The notes: a model not told the origin generated them from the letters alone. A stretch of 64,000 nt of DNA from Neisseriaceae bacterium JH1-16 (GCA_025989215.1 JAPDNP010000001.1:248001-312000), one strand, 5' to 3'; shown: positions 7,735 through 17,135, numbered from the stretch's first letter. Numbers and translations are program-made.

Positions 7735-8658
7735 TCAGGGCACGGTGTTCAGCAAGGCTTGCCGCAGCCAGGCATGGGCATCGCTACGGGCGTGCTTGGC
7801 GTGGCAGTACACTTTGAGGGTATAGGGCGGGATGGCGAACGGAGTGGGATAGAGTGTCACCGGTGCGACGCCGCTCAGCGCCTGGGCCGCGTGGTGCGGT
7901 ACGGTCATGATCAGCTCGGTATCGGCGATGATGAACGGTGCGGCCAGTACCGATGGCAGTTGCACGGCCACTTCGCGGCGCAGCGCCAGCCGGTCGAGCA
8001 CGTAATCGATGGCGCCGCGGGTTTCGTTCCACGGCGTAACCACCACGTGGCGCTCTGCCAGATAGGCATCCAGGCTCAGCGTGCAGTGTATGCGCGGATG
8101 GTCGCGGCGGGCGATCACGACGTACTGGTCACTGAACCAGTCGAAGTCATCGATGCCGGATGGCAGTGTGTCGTCGCCTTCGGTGTAGCCCAGTGCAAAG
8201 TCGATGCGTCCGGCGGCCAGTTCGTCCACCGCCACCTTCTCGCTGGCGTATACGATGCGAAAGCGCAGCCGTGGTGCGAGGCGCTGCATGTGGGCGAGAA
8301 AGCGCGGCAGGACGGCGAAGCTGGTGTAGTCGGTGGCAGAGATCACGAAGGTGCGATCGCTGCTGGCGGGGTCGAAGCGGCCGGTCTCGGCCAGGCCGTC
8401 GGACAGCTGTCGCAGCGCGCCGGCGATCGGCACCGCCAATTGTTCGGCCCGCACCGTAGGGCGCATGGCCTGGCCGACCCGTACGAACAGCTCGTCGGCC
8501 AGCGACTGGCGTAACCGGGCCAGTGCATGGCTCAAGGCCGACGCGCTCATCGCCAGTTCATCGGCCGCGACCGTCACCGAACGGTGGCGGTACACCGCGT
8601 CGAAGACCAGCAGCAGGTTCAGATCGAGCCGGCGCAGTGAAGCGTGAATATTGTTCAC
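7735..8658 (-). CDS. LysR-family transcriptional regulator
   Basis: 307 residues, the standard LTTR length. The winged helix is at about residues 8-67 (LDLNLLLVFDAVYRHRSVTVAA, ELAMSASALSHALARLRQSL, then DELFVRVG). The effector-binding domain starts at about residue 98 (RTFVISATDYTSFAVLPRFL). The absence of tryptophan-loop signatures leaves the ligand open; its overall look is that of the NodD/LinR/PcpR-type subgroup with MRPTVRAEQL after the helix-turn-helix. It is divergent from the acetyltransferase gene at 8763 with about 100 bp between, so that gene is the first candidate target. Confidence 0.92.
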   Translation of the reverse strand: MNNIHASLRRLDLNLLLVFDAVYRHRSVTVAADELAMSASALSHALARLRQSLADELFVRVGQAMRPTVRAEQLAVPIAGALRQLSDGLAETGRFDPASSDRTFVISATDYTSFAVLPRFLAHMQRLAPRLRFRIVYASEKVAVDELAAGRIDFALGYTEGDDTLPSGIDDFDWFSDQYVVIARRDHPRIHCTLSLDAYLAERHVVVTPWNETRGAIDYVLDRLALRREVAVQLPSVLAAPFIIADTELIMTVPHHAAQALSGVAPVTLYPTPFAIPPYTLKVYCHAKHARSDAHAWLRQALLNTVP

Positions 8659-8762
8659 TTATCTCTGAATAGAATGCACTTCTTGCATCTTAATCGGCGC
8701 GGTAGCATGACGTAAACCGGCTGCCGTTTCGGCCAGCCTTTATCCATCCAGGAATGCCTGCC

Positions 8763-9248
8763 ATGACCATCCAGATCCGCGATGCCGGCGTCGACGACGC
8801 CCGGCTGATTCTCGACTTCATCACTGAACTGGCCATCTACGAGAAGGCGGAGCATGAGGTGGTGGCCAGCGTCGCCGATATCGAGCAGTCGCTATTCGGC
8901 GAGGGCGCCAGCGCACGGGCGCTGATCTGCAATATCGACGGCGAGCCCGCCGGCTATGCCGTGTACTTCTTCAGCTATTCGACCTGGCTCGGCAAGCGGG
9001 GCCTGTATCTGGAAGACCTGTACGTGTCGCCACGCTTTCGCGGCACCGGGGCGGGCAAAGGCTTGCTGCGCTATCTGGCGCGGCTGGCCTGTGAAACCGG
9101 CTGCGGCCGCTTCGAATGGAGCGTGCTCGATTGGAACGAGCCGGCGATCGAGTTCTATCGCGCCATCGGCGCGGCGCCGCAGGACGAGTGGGTGCGCTAC
9201 CGCCTGGCCGGCGAGTCGCTGCAGGCGTTCGCGCGCGGAGAAGCCTGA
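8763..9248 (+). CDS. GNAT acetyltransferase, diamine (SSAT-like) type
   Basis: 161 residues. The order of conserved blocks matches the spermidine/spermine-acetyltransferase-like branch: IYEKAEHEVVAS near residue 28, GYAVYFFSYSTWLGKRGLYLEDLYV around 65-90, the acetyl-CoA loop RFRGTGAGKGLLRYL, and VLDWNEPAIEFYRAIGA. Enzymes of this branch acetylate polyamines, thialysine or related amines. The ATG at 8763 is used because AGGA ends nine bases before it, while the ATG at 8754 directly abuts that AGGA. Divergent from the LysR gene. Confidence 0.85.
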   Translation: MTIQIRDAGVDDARLILDFITELAIYEKAEHEVVASVADIEQSLFGEGASARALICNIDGEPAGYAVYFFSYSTWLGKRGLYLEDLYVSPRFRGTGAGKGLLRYLARLACETGCGRFEWSVLDWNEPAIEFYRAIGAAPQDEWVRYRLAGESLQAFARGEA

Positions 9249-9338
9249 GTCATTGCTCGGTGGAAGGCACGATAGGGCTTGTGTCTGTGTCTTGCTCGGC
9301 TAAGATATCGGCCAATCCAATCGTGCACATGCCCATCG

Positions 9339-10103
9339 ATGATCATCCTCAACCAACGGCAGCAAGAACTCCTCAGCTGGGTGCAGCGGGACGGTCACGT
9401 CACCGTCGAGAAGCTGGCGGCGCACTTCGGCGTCACTTACCAGACCATCCGGCGCGACATCAGCCTGCTGGCGGGAGAGAAGTTGTTGCACCGGATGCAC
9501 GGCGGGGCCAGCGTGCTGTCCAGCGTGGAGAACGTGGCCTACAACGAGCGCCAGGTGCTGTTCAGCACCGAGAAGCAGCGCATCGCACAGCTGGTGGCCG
9601 AGCACATCCCGAACCACGCCTCGCTGTTCATCAATCTGGGTACGACCACCGAGGAGGTGGCGAAAGCGCTGCAGCATCACCGCGGCCTGCATGTGATCAC
9701 CAACAACCTGCATGTCGCGGCGATGATGTGCGACTACCCGGACTGCGAGGTGATCGTCGCCAGCGGCGTGATGCGCCCGCGCGACCGCGGCATCATCGGC
9801 GAGGCGACCATCGAGTTCATCCGCAAGTTCAAGGTGGACTACGCGATCATCGGGATCTCCAGCATCGAAACCGACGGCACGCTGCGCGACTTCGACCTGC
9901 GCGAGGTGCGCACCTCGGAGGCGATCATCCAGCAGTCGCGCAATGTGTTCCTGGTGGCCGACCATTCCAAGTTCGGCCGGCCCGCCTTGGTCGAGCTGGG
10001 TCATCTGTCGAAGATCACCGCGCTGTTCACCGACCGGCCGGTGTCGGCCGAAATGGCCGAGGTGATCGCCGAGGCGAAGACCGAGCTCTACGTCGCCGAC
10101 TGA
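9339..10103 (+). CDS. glpR: Glycerol-3-phosphate regulon repressor GlpR (DeoR family)
   Basis: 254 residues. The N-terminal DeoR helix-turn-helix is QQELLSWVQRDGHVTVEKLAAHFGVTYQTIRRDI. The sugar-phosphate-binding domain contains the GlpR-typical segments LFINLGTTTEEVA, GEATIEFIRKFKVDYAIIGIS, the EVRTSEAI block and FLVADHSKFGR. It should repress glpK, glpF and glpD in the absence of glycerol 3-phosphate. ATG 9339 matches the length of known GlpR proteins; the longer upstream frame has no homology-like sequence. It lies immediately upstream of glpK-glpF-glpD, which fixes its identity well. Confidence 0.93.
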   Translation: MIILNQRQQELLSWVQRDGHVTVEKLAAHFGVTYQTIRRDISLLAGEKLLHRMHGGASVLSSVENVAYNERQVLFSTEKQRIAQLVAEHIPNHASLFINLGTTTEEVAKALQHHRGLHVITNNLHVAAMMCDYPDCEVIVASGVMRPRDRGIIGEATIEFIRKFKVDYAIIGISSIETDGTLRDFDLREVRTSEAIIQQSRNVFLVADHSKFGRPALVELGHLSKITALFTDRPVSAEMAEVIAEAKTELYVAD

Positions 10104-10651
10104 GTCGGCGGCGGCAGGTGGGCCGACCGCCCCGGTCGGCTGGTGTCATTCCTGCCATGCCCGGTATGCGCGCCGCTCGGCAAGGCTTTCGCCGCGTCGG
10201 CTAGTGCAGCAAGACGTCTTCGCGAAGCTCTCCGCGCGCTGTGGCGCGGTTTCCCGTCTTGTCATCCCCCTGACCCCTGACGCCACCCTCTGGGCAAAGT
10301 GACCGGCTGCGACCGTGCTGGCAGGGTGTATTGCCCGTTTCCCGCAGCGTCCTTCCATCCCCTGTCGCTCCCGTTGTGGTCGTTTTCCCACCATGATGAA
10401 AGAGCGATTCGCCCTTGCGATCAAGCGCTTAGCCGTGGCGTTTTCCTGTTCTTGTATGTTGTTTTGATGTTCTTTATATTTCTCTTTCATGTTGCATTAT
10501 GTCGATATAGAATGCCGAAGCCACATAAAACAACATGAATTTGTCATCGTCGTTACCCTGGGACAGGGACTTCGGGGGATTCCCCGATATGGCCGTCGGA
10601 TCGTGCGATACAGCATGACCGGCGGGTTGATGTACAAAGGAGAGCAGACCC
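10104..10651 (+). promoter_or_regulatory. glpK upstream region with candidate GlpR half-sites
   Basis: No gene is visible in this 548-bp gap. At 10456-10465 ATGTTGTTTT, at 10467-10474 ATGTTCTT, at 10490-10496 ATGTTGC and, inverted, AAAACAACAT at 10527-10536 resemble half-sites of the enteric GlpR operator (WATGTTCGWTAWCGAACATW). The same AAAACAACAT word recurs upstream of glpD. The AT-rich block at 10470-10545 is the likely promoter. A GGAG ribosome site lies at 10640-10643 before glpK. Confidence 0.6.
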
Positions 10652-12148
10652 ATGCAAAAACAGTACATCCTGGCGCTTGACCAGGGCACCACCAGTTCGC
10701 GCGCCATTTTGTTCGACCGCACCGGTCATATCGTGTCGCTGGCGCAGAAGGAATTCACCCAGATCTACCCGCAGCCGGGCTGGGTTGAGCACGACCCGAA
10801 CGAGATCTGGGCGGGTCAGGCCGGTGTGGCGGCCGAGGCATTGGCCAAGGCCGGGCTGGAAAGCCCCGCCGTCGCCGCGATCGGCATCACTAACCAGCGC
10901 GAGACCACCGTCGTCTGGGATCGCGAAACCGGTCAGCCGATCTACAACGCCATCGTCTGGCAGGACCGCCGCACCGCGGCATTCTGCGACGGCCTCAAGG
11001 AGCAGGGGCTGGAGGCGACCATCCGCCAGAAGACCGGCCTGCAGGTCGACGCCTATTTCTCCGGCAGCAAGATCAACTGGATTCTCGACAATGTGCCGGG
11101 CGCCCGCGCTAAGGCCGAGCAAGGCAGGCTCGCCTTCGGCACCATCGACTCCTGGCTGATCTGGAACTTCACCCACGGCGAGGTGCATGTCACCGACGTT
11201 TCCAACGCTTCGCGCACCATGCTGTTCAACATCCACACGCTGAGCTGGGACGATGAACTGTTGGCGATGATGAACATCCCCAAGAGCATGCTGCCCCAGG
11301 TGCGTTCATCGAGCGAAGTGTACGGCTACGTGCCGGAAACCATGTTCGGCGCGCGCATTCCGATCGCCGGCATCGCCGGCGACCAGCAGGCCGCGCTGTT
11401 CGGCCAACAGTGCATCCAGCCGGGCATGGTGAAGAGCACCTATGGCACCGGCTGCTTCATGATGATGAACACCGGCACTACCCCGACCGTGTCGCGCAAC
11501 AATCTGTTGACCACCATTGCCTGGCAGCTGAACGGCGAGACGCACTACGCGCTGGAGGGCAGCATCTTCATCGGCGGCGCGGTAGTGAAGTGGCTGCGCG
11601 ACGGGCTGAAGATCATCAACCATTCGCACGAGGTCAGCGCGCTGGCGCAGCAGGTGGCTGACAGCGATGGCGTGTACCTGGTACCGGCCTTCGCCGGCCT
11701 GGGCGCTCCGCACTGGAACGCCGAAGCGCGCGGCTCGCTGTTCGGCGCCACGCTCGGCACCACCTCGGCGCATGTCGCCCGCGCCGCGCTGGAGAGCATC
11801 GCCTACCAGACCATGGACGTGCTGCGCGCGATGGAGGCGGATGCCGGCATCGCCGTGCCGCAACTGCGCGTGGACGGCGGCGCCACCGTCAACGAGCTGT
11901 TGATGCAGTTCCAGGCCGACATTCTCGGCATCGATGTGATCCGTCCGAAAGTGATCGAGACCACCGCGCTCGGTGCGGCCTACCTGGCCGGCTTGGCCGT
12001 GGGCTACTGGGAGAGCGTGGACGACATCGCCGGCCAGTGGCAGCTCGATCAGCGCTTCAAGCCCGATGTGCAGACCGAGCAGGTGCAGCGTCGCATCGCC
12101 GGCTGGCAGCGCGCGGTCAATGCCGCCGTGGCCTGGGCCAACGCTTAA
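10652..12148 (+). CDS. glpK: Glycerol kinase
   Basis: 498 residues, full family length. It phosphorylates glycerol to sn-glycerol 3-phosphate with ATP in the cytoplasm. Hallmarks are the N-terminal phosphate-1 loop [50 protein letters not shown] (substrate-binding Arg-Glu and Asp residues), [12 protein letters not shown], the FGGY signature region around [16 protein letters not shown], and the ADP-binding segment [19 protein letters not shown]. Transcribed after glpR; a family-B repeat begins on its stop codon and separates it from glpF. Confidence 0.98.
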   Translation: MQKQYILALDQGTTSSRAILFDRTGHIVSLAQKEFTQIYPQPGWVEHDPNEIWAGQAGVAAEALAKAGLESPAVAAIGITNQRETTVVWDRETGQPIYNAIVWQDRRTAAFCDGLKEQGLEATIRQKTGLQVDAYFSGSKINWILDNVPGARAKAEQGRLAFGTIDSWLIWNFTHGEVHVTDVSNASRTMLFNIHTLSWDDELLAMMNIPKSMLPQVRSSSEVYGYVPETMFGARIPIAGIAGDQQAALFGQQCIQPGMVKSTYGTGCFMMMNTGTTPTVSRNNLLTTIAWQLNGETHYALEGSIFIGGAVVKWLRDGLKIINHSHEVSALAQQVADSDGVYLVPAFAGLGAPHWNAEARGSLFGATLGTTSAHVARAALESIAYQTMDVLRAMEADAGIAVPQLRVDGGATVNELLMQFQADILGIDVIRPKVIETTALGAAYLAGLAVGYWESVDDIAGQWQLDQRFKPDVQTEQVQRRIAGWQRAVNAAVAWANA

Positions 12149-12280
12149 GAGCCGCTCACAAAACGCGTGTCTGCGTAGCTAAAACGCTCCCTGCCTTGTT
12201 CGCTGCCAAGCCGTACGACTCGTACGGTCATCGACAGCGCGCCTGGCGGGGGCCGCTGCGCTGAGTTTTGTCAGCGACTC
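12148..12280. repeat. Family-B MITE-like repeat between glpK and glpF
   Basis: Left end AGAGCCGCTCACAAAAC overlaps the glpK stop codon; right end GTTTTGTCAGCGACTC is its imperfect inverted copy. The interior keeps the order of the intact copy at 53967-54080 (TGCCTTG, GTACG, CGACAGCGCGCCTGG). It occupies nearly the whole glpK-glpF spacer, so a folded transcript could set the relative expression of the two genes. Confidence 0.75.
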
Positions 12281-12310
12281 AACGTCCATCTCTTGTCGGG
12301 AACCGTATTC

Positions 12311-13024
12311 ATGACTCCATTGATTGCCGAATTCATCGGCACCGCCCTGTTGGTATTGCTGGGCAACGGCGTGGTCGCCAACGTCATCCTCAACAACACC
12401 AAGGGCCAGAACAGCGGCCTGATTGTGATCGCCTTCGGCTGGGCGATGGCGGTGTTCGTTGCGGTGTTCTGCGTCGCCTCGTACAGCGGCGCCCACCTCA
12501 ACCCGGCGGTCACCGTGGCGCTGGCGGTGGCGGGCAAGTTCGCCTGGGCCAATGTGCCCGGCTACATCGCCGCGCAGATGGCCGGCGGCATGGCCGGCGC
12601 CTTCCTGGTGTGGCTGATGTATCGCCATCACTTCGAGACCACCGAGTGCGCCGACACCAAGCTGGCGGTGTTCTGTACCGGACCGGCGATCCGCAGCCTG
12701 CCGGGCAACCTGGCCTCCGAGATCATCGCCACCTTCGTGCTGGTGTTCGCGGTGCTGCACATGGTGTCGCCCAAGGTGTCGTTGGGCGCCATCGATGCGC
12801 TGCCGGTCGGCCTCCTGGTGCTGGGTATCGGTGTGTCGCTCGGCGGCACCACCGGCTATGCGATGAGCCCGGCACGCGACCTGGCACCGCGCTTGATGCA
12901 CGCGCTGTTGCCGATCAGCGGCAAGCGCGACAGCGACTGGAGCTATTCCTGGGTGCCGGTGGTCGGTTCGCTGACCGGTGGCGTGCTGGCGGCGCTGTTG
13001 TACAGCAAGCTGCTGCCTATTTGA
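12311..13024 (+). CDS. glpF: Glycerol facilitator, MIP/aquaporin family
   Basis: 237 residues with six predicted membrane helices and two half-helix loops. The first NPA box is intact (SGAHLNPAVTVALA). The second reads GYAMSPARDLAPR, with serine in place of the asparagine that caps the pore; the following Arg-Asp typical of glyceroporins is kept. The protein should let glycerol diffuse across the inner membrane for trapping by GlpK. The ATG at 12311 is used; a TTG at 12293 is the only upstream alternative. Followed by a strong terminator, so glpK-glpF form a unit apart from glpD. Confidence 0.92.
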   Translation: MTPLIAEFIGTALLVLLGNGVVANVILNNTKGQNSGLIVIAFGWAMAVFVAVFCVASYSGAHLNPAVTVALAVAGKFAWANVPGYIAAQMAGGMAGAFLVWLMYRHHFETTECADTKLAVFCTGPAIRSLPGNLASEIIATFVLVFAVLHMVSPKVSLGAIDALPVGLLVLGIGVSLGGTTGYAMSPARDLAPRLMHALLPISGKRDSDWSYSWVPVVGSLTGGVLAALLYSKLLPI

Positions 13025-13067
13025 TCCTGCCTGAGGTTAGCGCCCGTTTGAGTGCGCAAACCTGCCA

Positions 13068-13098
13068 AGCCCGCCACTATCATGCGGCGGGCTTTTTC
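13068..13098 (+). terminator. Rho-independent terminator after glpF
   Basis: AGCCCGCC and GGCGGGCT form an 8-bp stem with a 10-nt loop, followed by TTTTTC. Lies about 45 bp after the glpF stop. Confidence 0.85.
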
Positions 13099-13260
13099 AT
13101 GGCTTGCGAAAGAGGGCGCTGAGTCTGGGCGTGTTCGGTCGGGCTGCGGGAAACGGGTCCAATCGTCAGGAGGGACTGTCGGCTGCTTTGGGGGCCGGCC
13201 TGGCTTGCCGGTTTTGAGGGGCGTGTTCGGTCAGTGTCTTGTCAAGATAAATGCAACAAA

Positions 13261-13320
13261 TAAAGAACATTTATCCGCTATAAAACAACATTTGATGTTG
13301 TATTAATGTTCGTTATCGCC
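13261..13320 (+). promoter_or_regulatory. Candidate GlpR operators upstream of glpD
   Basis: AAGAACATTTATC, the perfect inverted repeat ACAACAT-TTG-ATGTTGT (13285-13301) and TAATGTTCGTTATCG (13304-13318) all match parts of the enteric GlpR consensus WATGTTCGWTAWCGAACATW. The cluster lies about 115-170 bp before the GTG start of glpD, in an AT-rich stretch that could hold the promoter. Inference from the consensus only. Confidence 0.65.
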
Positions 13321-13432
13321 TAGCATGCTGTTTGAGGCAAACAGCATTTTGTTCGCCACCACAACGACGTCGTCCGGTACTTGGCCGAACGTGTATAGAT
13401 AGGTTGAAGCCTCAGGGCGGGAGCAAGAAGAC

Positions 13433-14989
13433 GTGAACGGTCAGATCTACGATGTGTTGGTAATCGGCGGCGGCATCAACGGGGCGGGGATCGCCCGCGA
13501 TGCGGCGGGGCGCGGCCTGTCGGTGCTGCTGTGCGAGAAGGACGATCTGGCCCAGCACACTTCGTCGGCCAGCACCAAGCTGATCCACGGCGGGCTGCGC
13601 TACCTCGAGTATTACGAGTTCGGCCTGGTGCGCAAGGCGCTGCAGGAGCGCGAGGTATTGCTGCGCGCCGCGCCGCACATCATCGGGCCGCTGCGCTTCG
13701 TGATGCCGCACGACGTCGCCCAGCGCCCGCAGTGGCTGATTCGCGCCGGCCTATTCCTATACGACCATCTCGCGAAGCGCGAGCTGCTGCCCGGCGCCGA
13801 GACGCTGAACCTCGAACGCCATCCGGCTGGCGTGCCGCTCAAGCCCGGTTTCAAGCGCGGTTTCGCCTATTCGGACGGCTGGGTGCAGGATGCCCGGCTG
13901 GTGGTGATGAACGTCCAGGATGCCGCCGAGCGCGGTGCGCTGGTGATGACCCGCACCGAGTGCGTGTTCGCGCAGCGCGAGCGCGAGCTGTGGCGCTGCA
14001 TTCTGCGCGAGGAGGGCGGGGCGACCCGCACCGTGCTGACGCGCTCGGTGGTCAATGCCGCCGGGCCGTGGGTCGATAGCCTGCTGAAGAACGTGATCGG
14101 CCGGGCCGCCACCAAGTCGGTGCGGCTGGTGAAGGGCAGCCACATCATCGTGCGCCGGTTGTTCGACCACGATCATGCCTATATCTTCCAGAACCCGGAC
14201 AAACGCATCATTTTCGCCATCCCGTACGAGCAGGACTTCACCCTGATCGGCACCACCGACATCGACTACCACGGCGACCCGGCCAAGGTGTGCATCGACG
14301 ACGAAGAGGTGCGCTATCTGTGCGCGATGAGCAACCGCTACTTCGCCAAGGAGATCGGCCCGGCCGATGTGGTGGCGACCTTCTCCGGCGTGCGGCCGCT
14401 GCTCGACGACGAGTCGGCCAGCGCGGCCAGCGTCACCCGCGACTACACGCTGGAGCTGGACAGCACTGATGGTGCGCCGTTGCTGTCGGTGTTCGGCGGC
14501 AAGATCACCACCTTCCGCAAGTTGGCCGAACAAGCGGTCGACCAATTGGCCAAGAGCCTGGGTGTCGGCGCGCCGGCCTGGACCGCCGAGGCTCCGCTGC
14601 CCGGCGGCGACTTGGGCGCCGACTCGTTCGAGGCCTTCCTGGCGGTGCAGCAGCAGCGCTACCCGTGGCTGCCCGAGGCACTGCTGTTGCGTTATGCGCG
14701 TAGCTACGGCAGCCGGGTCGCGGTGGTGATCGGCTCGGCGACCCGCCTGACCGAGCTGGGCGAGGAGGTGCTGCCCGGGCTGTTCGAGGCCGAGTTGCGC
14801 TATCTGGTGGATGTGGAATGGGCCCGCCAGCCTGACGACATCCTGTGGCGGCGCAGCAAGCTCAAGCTGCACCTGCCTGCGGATGCCGCGGAGGTGCTGG
14901 GGCGCTGGTTGGACGAGTACGCCAAGCATGCGGCTGCGCCGTCTTCCATCGAGCCGAGCCCCCTGTTCGAGCCGCGTCACGTCGCCTAG
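13433..14989 (+). CDS. glpD: Aerobic glycerol-3-phosphate dehydrogenase
   Basis: 518 residues. This FAD-dependent, membrane-associated enzyme oxidises glycerol 3-phosphate to dihydroxyacetone phosphate and feeds electrons to ubiquinone. The Rossmann motif VLVIGGGINGAGIARDAAGRG opens the protein. TSSASTKLIHGGLRYLEYYEFGLV is the conserved FAD-binding block, NPDKRIIFAIPYEQDFTLIGTTD the substrate domain, and LSVFGGKITTFRKLAEQAVD the second FAD signature. The start codon is GTG at 13433. It completes the glycerol pathway begun by glpF and glpK. A family-A repeat begins on its stop codon. Confidence 0.97.
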   Translation: MNGQIYDVLVIGGGINGAGIARDAAGRGLSVLLCEKDDLAQHTSSASTKLIHGGLRYLEYYEFGLVRKALQEREVLLRAAPHIIGPLRFVMPHDVAQRPQWLIRAGLFLYDHLAKRELLPGAETLNLERHPAGVPLKPGFKRGFAYSDGWVQDARLVVMNVQDAAERGALVMTRTECVFAQRERELWRCILREEGGATRTVLTRSVVNAAGPWVDSLLKNVIGRAATKSVRLVKGSHIIVRRLFDHDHAYIFQNPDKRIIFAIPYEQDFTLIGTTDIDYHGDPAKVCIDDEEVRYLCAMSNRYFAKEIGPADVVATFSGVRPLLDDESASAASVTRDYTLELDSTDGAPLLSVFGGKITTFRKLAEQAVDQLAKSLGVGAPAWTAEAPLPGGDLGADSFEAFLAVQQQRYPWLPEALLLRYARSYGSRVAVVIGSATRLTELGEEVLPGLFEAELRYLVDVEWARQPDDILWRRSKLKLHLPADAAEVLGRWLDEYAKHAAAPSSIEPSPLFEPRHVA

Positions 14990-15132
14990 AACTTGTTCAC
15001 GATCTCGCGAACGAAGGGTCAGACAAGGCGAAATGACGCGAAAAATCGGAGTGTACTCATCGAGTCGACAAACATGTTGAGTGGCATTTCAACGCAGGGC
15101 CGCCCGAGTGCAGCAGATCGTGAACAGCTTCT
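14988..15132. repeat. Family-A MITE-like repeat, full copy
   Basis: 145 bp with inverted ends AGAACTTGTTCACGATC and GATCGTGAACAGCTTCT. The interior (TCGCGAACGAAGGGTCAGAC, AAGGCGAAATGACGCGAAA, ATTTCAACGCAGG, GAGTGCAGC) is shared with 39748-39890. No coding capacity. Its left end coincides with the glpD stop codon. Confidence 0.85.
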
Positions 15133-15215
15133 TAGACCGCGCCACGGTGGCCGCCAATGCCCGTCAGGCATACACTGCGGGAAGCGAACCACTCTCATTT
15201 GCGGGAAGGATAGGT

Positions 15216-15971
15216 ATGGACGTCGGCGTCGGGCATATGGAAACGGTCACTGCAATACAGCACTGGTCCGAACGGACCCTATCGATTAGCACTACCCGGC
15301 CGGACGGCTATGCCTTCCGGCCCGGCCACTACGCCCGGCTCAGCCTGCCTGAGTTCGAACGCCCGCTGTGGCGGCCCTATTCGATCGTCTCCACCGCGGC
15401 GCAGCCGCAGTTGGAGTTCCTGTTCTCCATCATCCCGGACGGCAAGCTGACGTCCTTGCTCGGCAAGGTGGAGGTTGGCGCGCCGATCCTGATCGATCGC
15501 AATCCGATGGGCTTCTTCCTGGAGGACAGCCTGAGCCCGGGCGATACGCTGTGGTTGCTCGCCACCGGCACCGGGGTTGGGCCGTATATCTCCTTGCTGC
15601 GCGAGGGGCAGATCTTCGCCAAGTACCGGCAGATCTATCTGGTGTACAGCGTGCGCGAGCGCGCCGAACTGGCTTACGACCAGGAGTTGCAGACCTTGCA
15701 GCGGCAGAACGCCGACCGCTTCCGCTACTTGCCGGTCGTCACCCGCGAGCCGGGCTCGGGCTTTCTGTCCGAGCGCATCCCGACGTTGATCGAAAGCGGC
15801 CGGTTGGAAGCGGCGCTGGAGGTCGCGCCGCTCAATACCGAGCGCGACCGCGTGATGGTGTGCGGCAACCCCGAGTTCACCGCCACTATGCGCACGCTGC
15901 TCAACGAGCGGCAATTCGTGCCGTGTCGGCGCGGGCTGGCCGGCACCATGCTGTTCGAGAAGTATTGGTGA
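15216..15971 (+). CDS. fpr: Ferredoxin--NADP(+) reductase
   Basis: 251 residues. The FAD-binding barrel carries RPYSIVSTAAQPQLEFLFS (Arg-x-Tyr-Ser flavin motif) and the NADP domain carries LLATGTGVGPYISLL and VYSVRERAELAYDQEL; the C-terminus ends in LFEKYW, the aromatic-terminated tail typical of bacterial subclass-I Fpr. It exchanges electrons between NADPH and ferredoxin or flavodoxin, often for oxidative-stress repair. The ATG at 15216 is preferred because GGAAGGA lies five bases upstream; the ATG at 15237 is possible. Confidence 0.93.
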   Translation: MDVGVGHMETVTAIQHWSERTLSISTTRPDGYAFRPGHYARLSLPEFERPLWRPYSIVSTAAQPQLEFLFSIIPDGKLTSLLGKVEVGAPILIDRNPMGFFLEDSLSPGDTLWLLATGTGVGPYISLLREGQIFAKYRQIYLVYSVRERAELAYDQELQTLQRQNADRFRYLPVVTREPGSGFLSERIPTLIESGRLEAALEVAPLNTERDRVMVCGNPEFTATMRTLLNERQFVPCRRGLAGTMLFEKYW

Positions 15972-16094
15972 GTCACGATCGGGCGTACCGGCAAACCGGC
16001 GCGTAAGCGAACGGGTGTCATCCCGTCCTGGTCGGCTGGAGGATGGACCGGCGCGCTGCCATACTGGAAGTCCACGGCTGCGCGGGAGACGGCG

Positions 16095-16475
16095 ATGGCA
16101 TGGTGTTTCGATGGCGACAGGCTGGTGCGCATCAGCGACGACTGCCTGTTCAATCCAGAGCTGGACATCGCCGATGTCGATGACCAGTTGCGGGCGTTGG
16201 GACTGACCCGCTCGCTGGCGACTGACGAGGCCGGTGCGGTGTGGGTCGCCCACGATAGCCGCAGCGAAGTGCGCTTGCCCGGTTTCGGCCTGGTTTCCCA
16301 CCTGATCGACGTCGAAGTCGGCGGCGTGGTCGAAACCATCCTCTGTCGCAATTTCCCCGAGTATCTGAAAGCGATGAACCTGTGCCGCGGCCACTTCATC
16401 GCTGCCAAGGTGTTTCTGGACGAGGTGCGCGACCGCGACGATTTTCTCCAGCGGCTCGGCGAACCGCCGCGCTGA
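16095..16475 (+). CDS. Hypothetical protein, 126 aa
   Basis: An acidic soluble protein without signal peptide or membrane segment. It opens MAWCFDGDRLVRISDDCLF and contains VSHLIDVEVGGVVETILCRNF, reading as mixed alpha/beta. A CGGGAGA site precedes the ATG at 16095. I recognise no family. It lies 120 bp after fpr on the same strand and may be co-transcribed. Confidence 0.6.
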   Translation: MAWCFDGDRLVRISDDCLFNPELDIADVDDQLRALGLTRSLATDEAGAVWVAHDSRSEVRLPGFGLVSHLIDVEVGGVVETILCRNFPEYLKAMNLCRGHFIAAKVFLDEVRDRDDFLQRLGEPPR

Positions 16476-16519
16476 ACGGCGGCGCGACGTTGGCCGAAGC
16501 GCGGCGCAACGGTTCGGAC

Positions 16520-16744
16520 TCAGTCCTCGCGCAGGAAGTAGGTGGTTTGCACCGACATCGTGCCGTCGGGGCTGCTGCTCTTCGAGTCGTGGCGGGTCAG
16601 TACGCCGCGCTCGACCAGTTCGGTTAAGGCGGCCGTGCAGGCTGCAGCGTCCTGGCCACTCAGGCTGGCGGCAAACGGCACGGTGAGACAGCTCACCTTG
16701 TCTTCGGCAAACAGGGCTTCCAGTTGGTCGGCAAGACTGCTCAT
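16520..16744 (-). CDS. Small winged-helix-like protein, 74 aa
   Basis: The ATG at 16744 has AAGGA eight bases upstream; the longer frame to 16930 lacks a start signal. The sequence has the layout of a small winged helix: SLADQLEALFAEDKVSCLTVPFAASL, then QDAAACTAALTELVERGVLTR (recognition-like helix) and a C-terminal beta wing SVQTTYFLRED. It could be a small regulator or a protein-interaction module. No family name is claimed. Confidence 0.6.
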   Translation of the reverse strand: MSSLADQLEALFAEDKVSCLTVPFAASLSGQDAAACTAALTELVERGVLTRHDSKSSSPDGTMSVQTTYFLRED

Positions 16745-17135
16745 CGGTTTATTCCTTGGGGTTAGGGTCAACAAGGCCGCCATGGTCGCACAAGCGGGCG
16801 CCGAGGTCGAAACCTCGACCCGTCGGGTGCTCCGGCCGGCGCGGTAGGCCCAGGTCGGCGTGCCCGCCTTTCGGCCAACCTTTTCAAGAATAGGACTCCC
16901 GAGAAGCATGTGGCGAACGGCATTCACCATGCCGCGGAGGAGGGGGTGCGACTACGGCCGACAACCATGTGCGGGGGAGGCCGGACTATCCGCCGGAGTT
17001 GGCCTGCTCACTGACGGACATCCGGAGCGACATCAGGTGTGACGTTGGCCGAAGCGGGCGCTGCGATGGAAAGCGGTGCCCGAGTGCCGCCGCCCTGCGC
17101 GAACCCGTCCCCGGCTCCGTCGTGTCACGTCGGGC
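16745..17135. other. Intergenic region
   Basis: No credible gene. It carries two copies of the genome's recurrent 9-mer (TTCGGCCAA at 16870 and TTGGCCGAA at 17043). Confidence 0.4.
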
